This document shows positions 8,178-17,400 of a stretch of 64,000 nucleotides of DNA, one piece after another. The notes beneath the pieces were generated by a model, which saw only the letters and a program-made list of their open reading frames with translations, ran no database searches and was not told the origin of the DNA. Where the stretch lies: contig CAVTLA010000001.1 in NCBI GenBank assembly GCA_963735465.1, forward strand, positions 3,534,001 through 3,598,000. The letters are read 5' to 3'. The position numbers and the translations under genes are program-made. Every line of letters starts with the position of its first letter. Within the stretch, counting starts at the first letter, position 1. The stretch is from DASZHJ01 sp963735465. GTDB lineage: Bacteria; Pseudomonadota; Alphaproteobacteria; ATCC43930; CGMCC-115725.

Positions 8178-10229
8178 TCAGTGCGCGGTGAGGATCAAGG
8201 TGCCGTTGGGCGCCACGGTGCCCCGCCAGCCCGGCTCGATCAAGGTCGTGGTGTCCGCCTGCTCCACGATGGCGGGGCCATCCAGGATAGCACCCGCGGC
8301 CAGCGCCGCGCGCCGATAGATCGCGGCAGTGAGCGACCCGCCCTCGCCGGTGAGGATGCGGCGCTCGCCCTTCCGGGCGGCCGTGCCGTCCGGCGCAAAG
8401 TGAGCGGGCTTCGTCGCCGCGGCGGCGCTACGGTGGATGCTGCGGAGATTGACGATCCGCGCCGGCGCGTCGGTGCTGTGGCCGTAGACGCGGTCGTGCG
8501 CCACGCGGAAGTCCCGGTAGGCGTCGGCCAGGGGATCGCCGGAGGCGGGCGCCAGGGGAATCTCGAGATGATAGGACTGGCCGACATAGCAGATGTCGGC
8601 GAAGTAGAGGATCTGGCAGCGCTCGGCCGGCACGCCCTCGCTGCGCATCAGCGCGGCGCAGCCCTCGTCGAGTCCGTCGAGCTGGCGGCGCACCTCCGGC
8701 CACGCGAGGCCGGCAAGCGGGCGCGGAAAGGCGGCGGCGAGTTCGTGCTCGACCGGCGCGTGCAGCAGGCCGGCGGCGGAGAGCACGCCGGGATTGAGCG
8801 GCACCGCGATGCGGGTCATGCCGAGCTCGCGGGCGAGCGCCGTCGCGTGCAGCGGCCCGCCGCCGCCCAGCGGCACCAGCGTATAGCCGCGGGGATCAAT
8901 GCCGCGGCCGATGGAGACCAGGCGGATCGCCTCCGCCATCTGGGCGTTCACCACGCGATGGATGCCCAGCGCCGCCGCTTCCACGGTCATGCCGAGGGGC
9001 TCGGCTATCTTTTGGCGGATCACCTCCCGCGACCGCTCCGGCACCAGCTTCAGGGAGCCGTTGGCGAAATAGGCGGGATCGATGTAGCCCAGCAGCACCG
9101 AGGCATCGGTCACCGTCGCCTCGCCGCCGCCGCGGTCATAGCAGGCGGGGCCGGGCTCGGAGCCGGCAGATTCCGGGCCGACCCGGAGCGAGCCGGCGCC
9201 GTCGATCCAGGCGATGCTGCCACCACCGGAACCGATTGCGGTCACGTCCACCATGGGGACACGCACGGTGTAGCCGCTGATGGTGCCCTCGGACCGGATC
9301 AGCGGCTCACCGCCGCTCACCAGCGCGATGTCGCAGCTGGTGCCGCCGATGTCGACGGTGATGAGATCGTCGAAGCCGAGCGCGCGGCCGACTTCGAGAC
9401 CGCCCATCACGCCGGCGGCGGGTCCCGACAGAAAGAGCCGCACCGGCCGCCGCCGCGCCACCCGCGCCGACGCGATGCCGCCCCGGGACTGCATGATCTG
9501 CAGCGGCGCCCGGGCCCCCGCGGCGGCGAGATCGCCCTCCATGCTGGCGAGATAGCGATCCACGACCGGCTTGATGTAGGCGTCGAAGGCGGTGACGCAG
9601 GTCCGCTCGTACTCGCGGAACGCCGGATCTACCTCGGAGGAGATCGACACCATGACGTCGGGCGCCATCCGCTCGATGATCTCCCGCACCCGCTTCTCGT
9701 GGGTGGGGTTGAGGAACGAGAACAGCAAGCTGACGGCGATGGCGCCGACGCCCTCGGCGGCAAGCTCGCTCACCGCCTGCTCCACCGACGCCTCGTCGAG
9801 GGGCACCAGCACCGAGCCGTCGGCGGTCACGCGCTCGCGCACCTCCTTGCGGAGCGCGCCCGGCGCCAGGAACGCCGCCGCCTCCGGCTGCAGCACCAGG
9901 TCGTACATGGCGTGGCGCATCTGGCGGCCGATCTCCAGCACGTCCTTGAAGCCCGCGGTCATGATCAGGCCGATCTTGGCGCCCTTGGCTTCCAGCACAG
10001 CGTTGGTGGCGACCGTGGTGCCGTGGACGAAGCGCGCGATCGCCGACGGCGGGATCGACCACTCGCGCTCCATCAGCACCATGGCGGCACGCACGCCGGC
10101 GCTGGGATTGCTCCGCGTGGTCGGGATCTTGGTGAGGCGCACGCCGCCGTCGCGGTCGCGGCAAACCACGTCGGTGAAGGTGCCGCCGATGTCGACGCCG
10201 ATCTCGAAACCGCCCTGTTCTGCCGCCAT
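8178..10229 (-). CDS. hydantoinase/oxoprolinase family protein, HyuA subunit (pair 1)
   Basis: A 683-residue ATP-binding subunit of the hydantoinase A family, with the actin-like phosphate-binding motif GVDIGGTFTDVV at residues 9-20, HGTTVATNAVLE, the second phosphate motif TVDIGGTSCDIALV, and GSGGGSIAWIDGAG. I chose the ATG at 10229 (MAAEQGG) because the upstream extension is arginine-rich and unlike the family. The gene heads a hyuA-hyuB-eamA operon divergent from the liv importer at 10472. Function is ATP-driven activation of the amide or ketone substrate together with HyuB. Confidence 0.92.
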   Translation of the reverse strand: MAAEQGGFEIGVDIGGTFTDVVCRDRDGGVRLTKIPTTRSNPSAGVRAAMVLMEREWSIPPSAIARFVHGTTVATNAVLEAKGAKIGLIMTAGFKDVLEIGRQMRHAMYDLVLQPEAAAFLAPGALRKEVRERVTADGSVLVPLDEASVEQAVSELAAEGVGAIAVSLLFSFLNPTHEKRVREIIERMAPDVMVSISSEVDPAFREYERTCVTAFDAYIKPVVDRYLASMEGDLAAAGARAPLQIMQSRGGIASARVARRRPVRLFLSGPAAGVMGGLEVGRALGFDDLITVDIGGTSCDIALVSGGEPLIRSEGTISGYTVRVPMVDVTAIGSGGGSIAWIDGAGSLRVGPESAGSEPGPACYDRGGGEATVTDASVLLGYIDPAYFANGSLKLVPERSREVIRQKIAEPLGMTVEAAALGIHRVVNAQMAEAIRLVSIGRGIDPRGYTLVPLGGGGPLHATALARELGMTRIAVPLNPGVLSAAGLLHAPVEHELAAAFPRPLAGLAWPEVRRQLDGLDEGCAALMRSEGVPAERCQILYFADICYVGQSYHLEIPLAPASGDPLADAYRDFRVAHDRVYGHSTDAPARIVNLRSIHRSAAAATKPAHFAPDGTAARKGERRILTGEGGSLTAAIYRRAALAAGAILDGPAIVEQADTTTLIEPGWRGTVAPNGTLILTAH

Positions 10230-10471
10230 TGCCCGCTTTCGCTTCCGACTTCGCCGCGCCTCTGGGGATCGGATGGTAGGGGCTGATCCCGCATGCTTGC
10301 AACGTCGCGGCTTTCCGATGATCATGCTCGCTGTCGCTCGCACGCGACCCCGTGGAATCATGTGGGTGCCGGCACGGAAACACGTGCGGCGTGTCGGAGC
10401 GATGCGGTTCGTCCCGCTGTGCGGGCGACCGGATGGGAACAGGGCAAGCGTCGAGGGGAGAATCCAGAACC
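10230..10471. promoter_or_regulatory. divergent intergenic region between hyuA (pair 1) and livK-type gene
   Basis: A 242-base gap between divergent operons that must contain both promoters. A GAGGGGAG ribosome site for the right-hand gene is visible near 10453-10460. I could not identify convincing -35/-10 pairs or a clear operator by eye. Confidence 0.5.
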
Positions 10472-11674
10472 ATGCGCGTCATGAATGCTTTTTCCGTGGC
10501 AGCGGCGGCAGTTGTCGCGGCCCTGTCGGCCTTGCCCGCCAGCGCGGACAACACCCAGGGCATCACCGACACCACCATCAAGATCGGCAATCTCGGGCCG
10601 TTCTCCGGCGACAGCAGCGCGTTCGATCCCCTCAACTACGGACCGGAGGCCTATCTCCGCTACATCAACGACAAGGGCGGGGTGAACGGCCGCAAGTTCG
10701 AGACCGTCTTCGCCGACGACGCCTGCAACGAGGCGAAGGGGATCGCGGCGGCCAAAAAACTGATCTACGAGGACAAGGTCTTCATGATCATCGGCCATCC
10801 CTGCAGCGGCGTCGCCATGGCGATCAAGCCGATGGTGGACAAGGAGGGCATTCCCTGGGTCGGCATCGCCGCCAATCCCAAGCTCACCAATCCCGTGACG
10901 CCCAGCATGTTCCACGTCAGCTACACCGGCACCGCGTCCGGCCAGGCGATGGCGGCATTCGCCCTCAGCAAGCCCGGCGTGAAGAAGATCGCGTTGGTGG
11001 AGCACAGCAACGACTGGGCGCACGGCTACTGCGATCCCGCCACCGACTACATCAAGAAGCACGGCGGCGAGATCGTGGTGGAGACCGCGATGGAGCGCGG
11101 CTCGACCGACGCGACCGCCCAGGCGCTGCAGATCAAGGCCTCCGGCGCCGAGGCGGTCATGGGCTGCCTCTACCAGCCGGAGCTGGTGATCCTGCTGCGC
11201 GACATGAACAAGTTCGGCATCAAGGTGCCGGTGCTGGGAGCGCTCGGCGCCGACTTCGACCAGACCGTGGCCCAGGTCAACGATGCCGACGCGGTGAAGC
11301 AGGTCTTCTTCCAGCCCTATCAGTTCAAGTCGCCGCTGGGCCAGGGATCGCTGAAAGAGTTCCACGACATGTTCGTCAAGTACCTGACCAAGGACGAGCT
11401 GCCGAAGGTGGGCGAGCCCACCAACTTCTATTACTTCGGCGTGCCGGCGGCGATCGTGACCGTGGAGGCGATCCGCCGTGCCGGGCCGCAGCTCACCCGC
11501 GAGAAATGGATCGCGGCGATGGAATCGATCAAGGATTTCGACACCGGGGTCTATGCCGACAAGGAGAACCTGAGCCACGACAACCACGACGGCGTGCACG
11601 TCATGTACGCCGTGGGCGTGGCCGCCGACGGCAAGCAGACCGTCTACAAGGCCTGGGGCGCCGCGTCGGAGTAG
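10472..11674 (+). CDS. branched-chain-amino-acid-type ABC transporter substrate-binding protein
   Basis: A 400-residue periplasmic receptor of the LivK/peripla_BP_6 family. The signal peptide runs to about residue 25 (AALSALPASA). The mature protein starts with TTIKIGNLGPFSGD and contains INDKGGVNGRKFE and IIGHPCSGVAMA, typical of the family. The ATG at 10472 is preceded by GAGGGGAG. It is followed by livH, livM, livG and livF, giving a complete importer, then by hyuA-hyuB, so the ligand is probably an amide-type compound handled by those enzymes rather than leucine itself. Confidence 0.92.
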   Translation: MRVMNAFSVAAAAVVAALSALPASADNTQGITDTTIKIGNLGPFSGDSSAFDPLNYGPEAYLRYINDKGGVNGRKFETVFADDACNEAKGIAAAKKLIYEDKVFMIIGHPCSGVAMAIKPMVDKEGIPWVGIAANPKLTNPVTPSMFHVSYTGTASGQAMAAFALSKPGVKKIALVEHSNDWAHGYCDPATDYIKKHGGEIVVETAMERGSTDATAQALQIKASGAEAVMGCLYQPELVILLRDMNKFGIKVPVLGALGADFDQTVAQVNDADAVKQVFFQPYQFKSPLGQGSLKEFHDMFVKYLTKDELPKVGEPTNFYYFGVPAAIVTVEAIRRAGPQLTREKWIAAMESIKDFDTGVYADKENLSHDNHDGVHVMYAVGVAADGKQTVYKAWGAASE

Positions 11675-11692
11675 GTGATTGCGAGGGACGCA

Positions 11693-11873
11693 ACCCTCTC
11701 CGCCGCGATAGCGGGGGAGAGGGTGGACGCCGCAGAGCGGCGGCCGGGTGAGGTGGGGCGAGGAACGGGGAGAATGGAACTGCGATCGAGCAACGTCCCC
11801 AACTGTCACCGCCCCACCTCACCCGCCTCGCTACGCTCGGCACCCTCTCCCCCACTATCGTGGCGGAGAGGGT
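11693..11873. repeat. large composite inverted repeat (CCCTCTCC family) between livK- and livH-type genes
   Basis: The left arm (11693-11760) holds the hairpin ACCCTCTCCGCC...GGGAGAGGGT followed by GGGTGAGGTGGGGCG. The right arm (11810-11873) holds the complement CGCCCCACCTCACCC followed by ACCCTCTCCCCCAC...GGAGAGGG. Together they form a large cruciform-like element that fills most of the gap between the binding protein and permease genes. It is likely an intergenic palindromic repeat that also shapes differential expression of the binding protein over the membrane subunits. Confidence 0.8.
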
Positions 11874-11890
11874 TTCTTTCGGAGTAGCCC

Positions 11891-12769
11891 ATGCTGATGC
11901 TGCTGCCGCAGCTAATTGTCAGCGGCATCGCTACCGGCATGCTCTATGCCCTGGTGGCGCTCTCCATGACCGTGGGCTACCGCGCCACCACGGTGGTGAA
12001 CTTCGGTCACGGCGACATGGTGATGGCGGGCGCCTACGCTCTCTTCGTGCTGACGGCAGTGCTGCGCCTGCCGTTCACGCCGGCACTGCTGCTGGCGGCG
12101 GCGCTGCTCTTCCTCTTCGGGCTGGCAACCCAGCGCTGGCTGATGCAGCGGATCATCGGCGGACCGCATCTGTCGCTGGCCATGATGGCGCTGGCGGTGG
12201 GCTATGCGCTGCGAGGCCTGGCGCGGCTGGAATGGGGCAACGACGTGCTGAAGGTGGCGCGGCCCTATCCGCAGGCGACCTTCTTCATCGGCACCGTCGT
12301 CGTCACCATGGACGATCTCGTGATCTCGGGCGCCGTCCTCCTTCTGCTCCTGGCGCTGTTCCTGGTCTTCCACGTGACGCCCGTCGGACGCATCATCCAG
12401 GCGGTGTTCCAGACCCAGCGCGGCGCGGCGCTGGTGGGCATCGACGTCGGCACCTTCCACGGCATGATGTGGGGCGCCGGTGCCGCGCTCGGCGCTGTGG
12501 GCGGCGCGCTGCTGGCCCTCATCGTGCCGCTGACCCCCGACATCGCCGTCTCCGTCCTGCTGCGGGGGTTTGCCGCCATGACCCTGGGCGGCTTCGGCTC
12601 CCTCGGCGGCGCCGTGGTGGGCGGGCTCATTCTTGGCGTGATGGAAAAGGTGCTGGGCTTCTACGTCTCCACGGTCTTCATCGACATCACGGCTTATCTC
12701 GTCACCATCCTGGTGCTGCTGATCCGGCCCCGCGGCCTCTTCGGCCGACATGTGAGCCTGCGCATTTGA
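11891..12769 (+). CDS. branched-chain-amino-acid-type ABC transporter permease (LivH type)
   Basis: A 292-residue integral membrane permease with the LivH signature GIATGMLYALVALSMTVGYR followed by VVNFGHGDMVMAGAY near the N-terminus and eight hydrophobic segments. A GGAG site lies eight bases before the ATG. Its stop codon overlaps the downstream livM-type start (TTGA at 12766-12769). It forms a heterodimeric channel with the LivM-type permease. Confidence 0.92.
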   Translation: MLMLLPQLIVSGIATGMLYALVALSMTVGYRATTVVNFGHGDMVMAGAYALFVLTAVLRLPFTPALLLAAALLFLFGLATQRWLMQRIIGGPHLSLAMMALAVGYALRGLARLEWGNDVLKVARPYPQATFFIGTVVVTMDDLVISGAVLLLLLALFLVFHVTPVGRIIQAVFQTQRGAALVGIDVGTFHGMMWGAGAALGAVGGALLALIVPLTPDIAVSVLLRGFAAMTLGGFGSLGGAVVGGLILGVMEKVLGFYVSTVFIDITAYLVTILVLLIRPRGLFGRHVSLRI

Positions 12770-13758
12770 GCGCCGCCGACGAGCCTCGCGGCGGCGCGCA
12801 CGCAACCTCCCGCCCCCTCGCCCGCCGGCTGTTCTGGCTGGTGCCGCTCCTTCTGCTGCCGGTGCCCGCGCTCCTCAACCAGTATCAGCAGTATGTGCTG
12901 AACCTGATCCTGGTCTACGTGCCCGTCGGCGTCGGGTTCAACGTAGTGGTCGGCAACCTCGGATTGCTCGCCTTCTCCAACGTGGCGTTCTTCGGCATCG
13001 GCGCCTACACCTCCGGCATCCTGATGCTGAAGCTGGGCCTGCCCTGGTGGGTGACGGTGCTGCCGGCGGGACTCATGGGTGCCGCCGCCGGCGCCGCCGC
13101 CAGCGTTCCCGCGCTTCGCGGCGTGCGGCTCTTCTATCTCGCGATCATGACCCTCGCCTTCGGCGAGCTCCTGCGCTGGATCTATATCCGCTGGGAACCG
13201 TTGACCGGCGGCTCCTTCGGCATGGCGGTGCCGACCGCCAGCGTCTTCGGCTGGGATCTCGATGCAGAGAGCCACAAGTTCTATGCGTTCCTGGCGCTGG
13301 CGATCCTGGTGATCGTCGCCACCGACCGCCTCCTCCGCTCCCGCTTCGGCCGCGCCTTCATGGCGATCAAGAGCAACGAGGAAGCCGCAGCATCCATGGG
13401 CATTCCGACCGACCGCTACATCCTCCTGGGCTTCGCCTGGGGCGGCTTCGCGGTGGGGATCGCGGGATCGATGTATGCGGCGCTGGTGGGTCACATCACG
13501 CCGATCTCCTTCGACCTGACCGAGCTCATCCTGCAATTCGCCGTCATCATGGTGGGCGGTCTCGGCAGCCTGCTGGGCTCGGTGCTGGGCGCGGTCGTCA
13601 TCACCGCGACGCCGGAGCTCTTCAACAACTTCCCGGGATTCCAGGAGCTGGTCTTCGGCCTGCTGATCATCCTGGTCCTGCTGTTCCTGCCGCGCGGGCT
13701 CTCGAGCCTGCTGGCGCGGGCGCATCCCGTGTTCCGCGACCGCTACTACCGGGACTGA
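12766..13758 (+). CDS. branched-chain-amino-acid-type ABC transporter permease (LivM type)
   Basis: A 330-residue permease with the LivM landmarks NLGLLAFSNVAFFGIGAYTS and FGRAFMAIKSNEEAAASMGI and about nine membrane segments. The frame is open far upstream, but the reading there is antisense-like noise inside livH. I place the start at the TTG at 12766, which overlaps the livH stop in the same way ATGA overlaps do elsewhere in the window. No ATG or GTG gives the right N-terminal length. LivG follows after one base. Confidence 0.88.
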   Translation: MSAADEPRGGAHATSRPLARRLFWLVPLLLLPVPALLNQYQQYVLNLILVYVPVGVGFNVVVGNLGLLAFSNVAFFGIGAYTSGILMLKLGLPWWVTVLPAGLMGAAAGAAASVPALRGVRLFYLAIMTLAFGELLRWIYIRWEPLTGGSFGMAVPTASVFGWDLDAESHKFYAFLALAILVIVATDRLLRSRFGRAFMAIKSNEEAAASMGIPTDRYILLGFAWGGFAVGIAGSMYAALVGHITPISFDLTELILQFAVIMVGGLGSLLGSVLGAVVITATPELFNNFPGFQELVFGLLIILVLLFLPRGLSSLLARAHPVFRDRYYRD

Positions 13759-13759
13759 G

Positions 13760-14521
13760 ATGGCGCTCCTGGAGCTTTCCGAGATCATGGTCCGGTTCGG
13801 CGGGCTGACCGCCGTGGATCAGGTCTCCTTCCGCGTCGAGGCCGGCGAGGTCTGCGCCCTCATCGGACCGAACGGCGCCGGCAAGACCACGCTGTTCAAC
13901 GCCATCTCCGGCAACGCGCCCATCGAATCCGGCCGTGTGCTGCTGCGCGGCGAGGAGATTCAGCGCCTGGCGCCATACGAAATCTCCGCCAAGGGAGTGC
14001 GCCGCACCTTCCAGAACGGCGGCCTCTTCGGTCATCTGACAGCGCTGGAGAACGTGCTGGTGGGCCTCCATACGCAAGTCGCCAGCGGCTTCTTCGGCCT
14101 GCTGTTCGGCAGCCGGCGCAGCGCCAAGGCGGAGTCCGCCGCCACCGCCCGCGCCCTGGAGCTGCTGCGGCTGATGGAGATCGACCACATGGCGGACCGC
14201 CTCGCCTCGGAACTATCAGGCGGCCAGCAGCGCATGGTGGAGATCGTGCGCGCGCTTGCCACCGACCCGCCGCTCCTGTTGCTGGACGAGCCCGCGGTGG
14301 GATTGGCGCCGCCGATGCGCGACAAGCTCGGCGCCATCATCCGCCGCCTCGCCGGCGAGCGCGGCGTCGGCATCGTGCTGATCGAGCACGCGATCGAGCT
14401 GGTCATGAGCATCTCCGACCGGGTGGTGGTGCTGAATTACGGCAAGAAGGTCGCCGATGCGCCGCCCGCGGAGGTGCGTGCCGACAAGAAGGTGCTGGAG
14501 GCCTATCTCGGCCATGCCTGA
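13760..14521 (+). CDS. branched-chain-amino-acid-type ABC transporter ATP-binding protein (LivG type)
   Basis: A 253-residue ATPase with Walker A GPNGAGKTT (about residues 36-44), Q-loop RRTFQNGGLFGHLT, signature LSGGQQRMVEIVRAL, Walker B LLLLDEPAVGLAP and H-loop LIEHAIELV. Its position between LivM- and LivF-type genes, the longer Q-loop to signature spacer and the ending KKVLEAYLGHA are typical of LivG. It overlaps livF by eight bases. Confidence 0.93.
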   Translation: MALLELSEIMVRFGGLTAVDQVSFRVEAGEVCALIGPNGAGKTTLFNAISGNAPIESGRVLLRGEEIQRLAPYEISAKGVRRTFQNGGLFGHLTALENVLVGLHTQVASGFFGLLFGSRRSAKAESAATARALELLRLMEIDHMADRLASELSGGQQRMVEIVRALATDPPLLLLDEPAVGLAPPMRDKLGAIIRRLAGERGVGIVLIEHAIELVMSISDRVVVLNYGKKVADAPPAEVRADKKVLEAYLGHA

Positions 14522-15224
14522 GACGCTCCTGGCCGCCGCCGGCCTCGAGGCGGGCTATCCCAACAAGCAGATCCTCTTCGGGGTCGACTTCGCCATCGAG
14601 ACCGGCGAGGTGGTGGCGCTGCTGGGCGCCAACGGCAGCGGCAAGTCCACCGCCCTCAACGCGGTGAGCGGCTTCGTGCGGCCTTGGGCAGGCTCGATCC
14701 GCCTCGAGGGACGGGAGCTCGCGGGCCTGCCGCCGCACCGGATCTTCCGCCAGGGCATCATCCAGGTCTCCCAGGCCCGCGACCTCTTTCCGGACATGTC
14801 CGTGGAGGAGAACCTGCGCCTCGGCGCCTCGGTGCGCCGCGGGCCCGTGACCGAGCTCCTCGACGGCATCTACGGCTCGTTCCCCCGTCTGGCGGAGCGG
14901 CGGCAGCAGGCAGTGCGACTGATGTCCGGCGGCGAGCAGCAGATGGTGGCGATCGGCCGCGCCCTCATGGGACGGCCGAAGCTCCTGCTGCTGGACGAGC
15001 CCTCCGGCGGCCTCGCACCCGCCTTCGTCAACGAGATCGCGACCATCATGCTGGCGCTCAAGGCGAAGGGCGTCACCATGATGATCGTCGAGCAGAACAT
15101 CAAGCTGGCGCTGACCGTCGCCGACCGGTTCCTGATCCTGCGCGACGGCCGCGTCTCCCAGCGCCAGGACATCCGCACCGGCGGCGTCGCCGAGGCGGAT
15201 ATCGTGCGCAGCATCTATCTCTGA
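14514..15224 (+). CDS. branched-chain-amino-acid-type ABC transporter ATP-binding protein (LivF type)
   Basis: A 236-residue ATPase with Walker A GANGSGKST, signature MSGGEQQMVAIGRAL, Walker B LLLLDEPSGGLAP and H-loop IVEQNIKLAL. The ATG at 14514 (MPETLLAAAGLEAGY) overlaps the livG 3' end. It completes the five-gene importer. hyuA follows 115 bases later on the same strand, consistent with co-regulation of uptake and degradation. Confidence 0.93.
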   Translation: MPETLLAAAGLEAGYPNKQILFGVDFAIETGEVVALLGANGSGKSTALNAVSGFVRPWAGSIRLEGRELAGLPPHRIFRQGIIQVSQARDLFPDMSVEENLRLGASVRRGPVTELLDGIYGSFPRLAERRQQAVRLMSGGEQQMVAIGRALMGRPKLLLLDEPSGGLAPAFVNEIATIMLALKAKGVTMMIVEQNIKLALTVADRFLILRDGRVSQRQDIRTGGVAEADIVRSIYL

Positions 15225-15339
15225 GCGAGCCGGCCCGTGACTCTGGTAATGGCGGCACGCAATTCACGCAGGGCTCATGCGGTTGGCGCGTAAGAACCAT
15301 CATGCTAGCTTTTTCGCGGCACCAGGAGGCATCCAGGGC

Positions 15340-17391
15340 ATGAGTTACCGCGTTGGCGTCGATATCGGCGGCACCTTCACCGACCTCTGCGCGTTCAACG
15401 AAGCGACCAACGAGCTGCATACCCTCAAGGTCCTCTCCCGGCCGGACAAGCCCGGTGCCGAGGTGATGGAGGGCGTCCAGCAGCTTCGCGAGCGCTATGG
15501 CGTCGAGCCCGAGAGCATCACCTATTTCACCCACGGCACCACCGTGGGCGTCAATACGGTGATCCAGCGCAAGGGCGCCAGGCTCTGCCTGCTGGCGACG
15601 GAGAACTTCACCGACGTGCTGGAAGTGGCGCGGCTCAAGATGCCGGATCCCTACGATCTGCATTCCAGCCGGCCGGCGCCCCTGGTGCCGAAGGACCGGG
15701 TGCTGCCGGTGCGCGAGCGCATGAGCGCCGCCGGCACTGCGGATCTGGCCGTGGACGAGGCGAGCGTGCTGGCGGCGGTGGAGCGCGCGCGCGGGATGGG
15801 CGCCGAAGGCATCGTCATCGCCCTCATCAACGCCTATCGCAACCCCGCCCATGAGCGCGAAGTGAAGGCGATCGTCAATCGCGCGGCGCCGGGATTGCCG
15901 GTCTATTGCTCCAGCGAAGTCTGGTCGGTGATCCGCGAGTACGAGCGCACCACCACCGCCCTCATCCACGGCTATGTGCAGGAGCGGGTCGCTCACTACC
16001 TGACCTCGCTCCAGGCGGCGCTCCGGGATGCCGGCGTGCCGGCCGAGCCCATGGTGACGAAGTCGAACGGCGGCGTGATGAGCGCCGAGCTCGGCAAGAC
16101 CGCCTGCGCCCAGATGATCCTCTCCGGCACCGCCGCCGGCGTGATCGGCGCCAGCTACGTGGCCGGCCTTTCCGGCTTTCCCAAGACCATGAGCCTCGAC
16201 ATCGGCGGCACCAGCGCCGACGTCGCCTTCATCCGCGACGGCGTGCCGCAATACGGCGTCGGCGAGCTGATCGGTGAATTCCCGATCCACATTCCGACCG
16301 TTGCCGTGACCTCGATCGGCGCCGGCGGCGGCTCCATCGCCTGGGTCGACGATCTCGGCGTCCTCAAGGTGGGGCCGGAGAGCGCGGGCTCGACACCGGG
16401 CCCCGCCTGCTACGGCCGCGGCGGCACGCGCCCTACCATCACCGACGCCTACGCCGTCCTCGGCTGGACCGGCAGCGGCGAGCTCGGCTACAGCGCGATC
16501 CGCATCGACGTCGAGAAGGCGCGGGCTGCCGTGGGCGCCGTCGCCGAGCGCATCGGCAAGAGCGTCGTCGCCACCGCCGAGGCGATCATCGAGATCGCGG
16601 TCTCCGGCATGTACATGGAGGTGAGCAAGCTGGTCTCGCGCTACGGCGTCGACGCGCGGGAATACGCGCTCCAGGCCTTCGGTGGCGCCGGGCCGATGAT
16701 GGCGTGCTTCTTCGCCCGCGAGATCGGCATGGTGAATGTCGTGATCCCGACGACACCCGGCGTGCTGAGCGCGCTCGGCGGCCTCATCGCCGACATCAAG
16801 AACGACTTCATCGCCACCGCCTTCGTCGAGCTCATTCCCGCGACGCTGCCGGCGATCCAGAGCGGCTACGCGGATCTCGAGAAGAAGGCGCTGCACTGGC
16901 TGCGCAAGGAGCAGGGCTACGACGGCCCGCACACCTTCACCTTCTCCGCCGACATGCGCTATCAGGGCCAGTCCTATGAGATCGAGACCGTATTCGACGG
17001 CGCGCATCTGAAGTCTGGCGATCTCGGCGCCATCGCCGAGGCCTTCCACATCAGGCACGAGGAAGTCTATGACCACGCCGACCGCGAAGCGCCGGTGCAG
17101 GTGATCAACCTGCGCCTGGTGATCACGGGCGAGAGCCCGAAGCCGACATTCCCGCGCCTCCCCGAGAAGCCGGGGCCGGCGCCCTCGCGCGAGAATTGGC
17201 GCGTCTATCTCGAGGGGTCCGAGCGCGACGTGCCGGTCTACGCGCGGGCGGATCTCGCACCCGGACAGACCTTCACCTCGCCGGCGATCGTCACGCAGAG
17301 CGACTGCACCACCTGTATTCCCGCGGGATTCGCCGGGCGCGTCGACGCCTATCGCAACCTGATCCTGACTTTCGACGGCACGGGCAAGTAG
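15340..17391 (+). CDS. hydantoinase/oxoprolinase family protein, HyuA subunit (pair 2)
   Basis: A 683-residue HyuA-type ATP-binding subunit. It starts MSYRVGVDIGGTFTDLCAF, with AGGAGG ten bases upstream of the ATG. Further motifs are THGTTVGVNTVIQRKGARL, MSLDIGGTSADVAFI and AGGGSIAWVDDLG. It sits just downstream of the liv importer and nine bases upstream of its HyuB partner, so the pair should act on the imported compound. The sequence is clearly diverged from pairs 1 and 3, so the three pairs are unlikely to be recent duplicates. Confidence 0.92.
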   Translation: MSYRVGVDIGGTFTDLCAFNEATNELHTLKVLSRPDKPGAEVMEGVQQLRERYGVEPESITYFTHGTTVGVNTVIQRKGARLCLLATENFTDVLEVARLKMPDPYDLHSSRPAPLVPKDRVLPVRERMSAAGTADLAVDEASVLAAVERARGMGAEGIVIALINAYRNPAHEREVKAIVNRAAPGLPVYCSSEVWSVIREYERTTTALIHGYVQERVAHYLTSLQAALRDAGVPAEPMVTKSNGGVMSAELGKTACAQMILSGTAAGVIGASYVAGLSGFPKTMSLDIGGTSADVAFIRDGVPQYGVGELIGEFPIHIPTVAVTSIGAGGGSIAWVDDLGVLKVGPESAGSTPGPACYGRGGTRPTITDAYAVLGWTGSGELGYSAIRIDVEKARAAVGAVAERIGKSVVATAEAIIEIAVSGMYMEVSKLVSRYGVDAREYALQAFGGAGPMMACFFAREIGMVNVVIPTTPGVLSALGGLIADIKNDFIATAFVELIPATLPAIQSGYADLEKKALHWLRKEQGYDGPHTFTFSADMRYQGQSYEIETVFDGAHLKSGDLGAIAEAFHIRHEEVYDHADREAPVQVINLRLVITGESPKPTFPRLPEKPGPAPSRENWRVYLEGSERDVPVYARADLAPGQTFTSPAIVTQSDCTTCIPAGFAGRVDAYRNLILTFDGTGK

Positions 17392-17400
17392 GAGAGACAG

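Noticed and set aside
11860..12765. Upstream extension of the LivM-type frame through livH
   Set aside because: The extension is an alternate frame of livH and lacks hydrophobic helices; LivM homology begins only after 12766.
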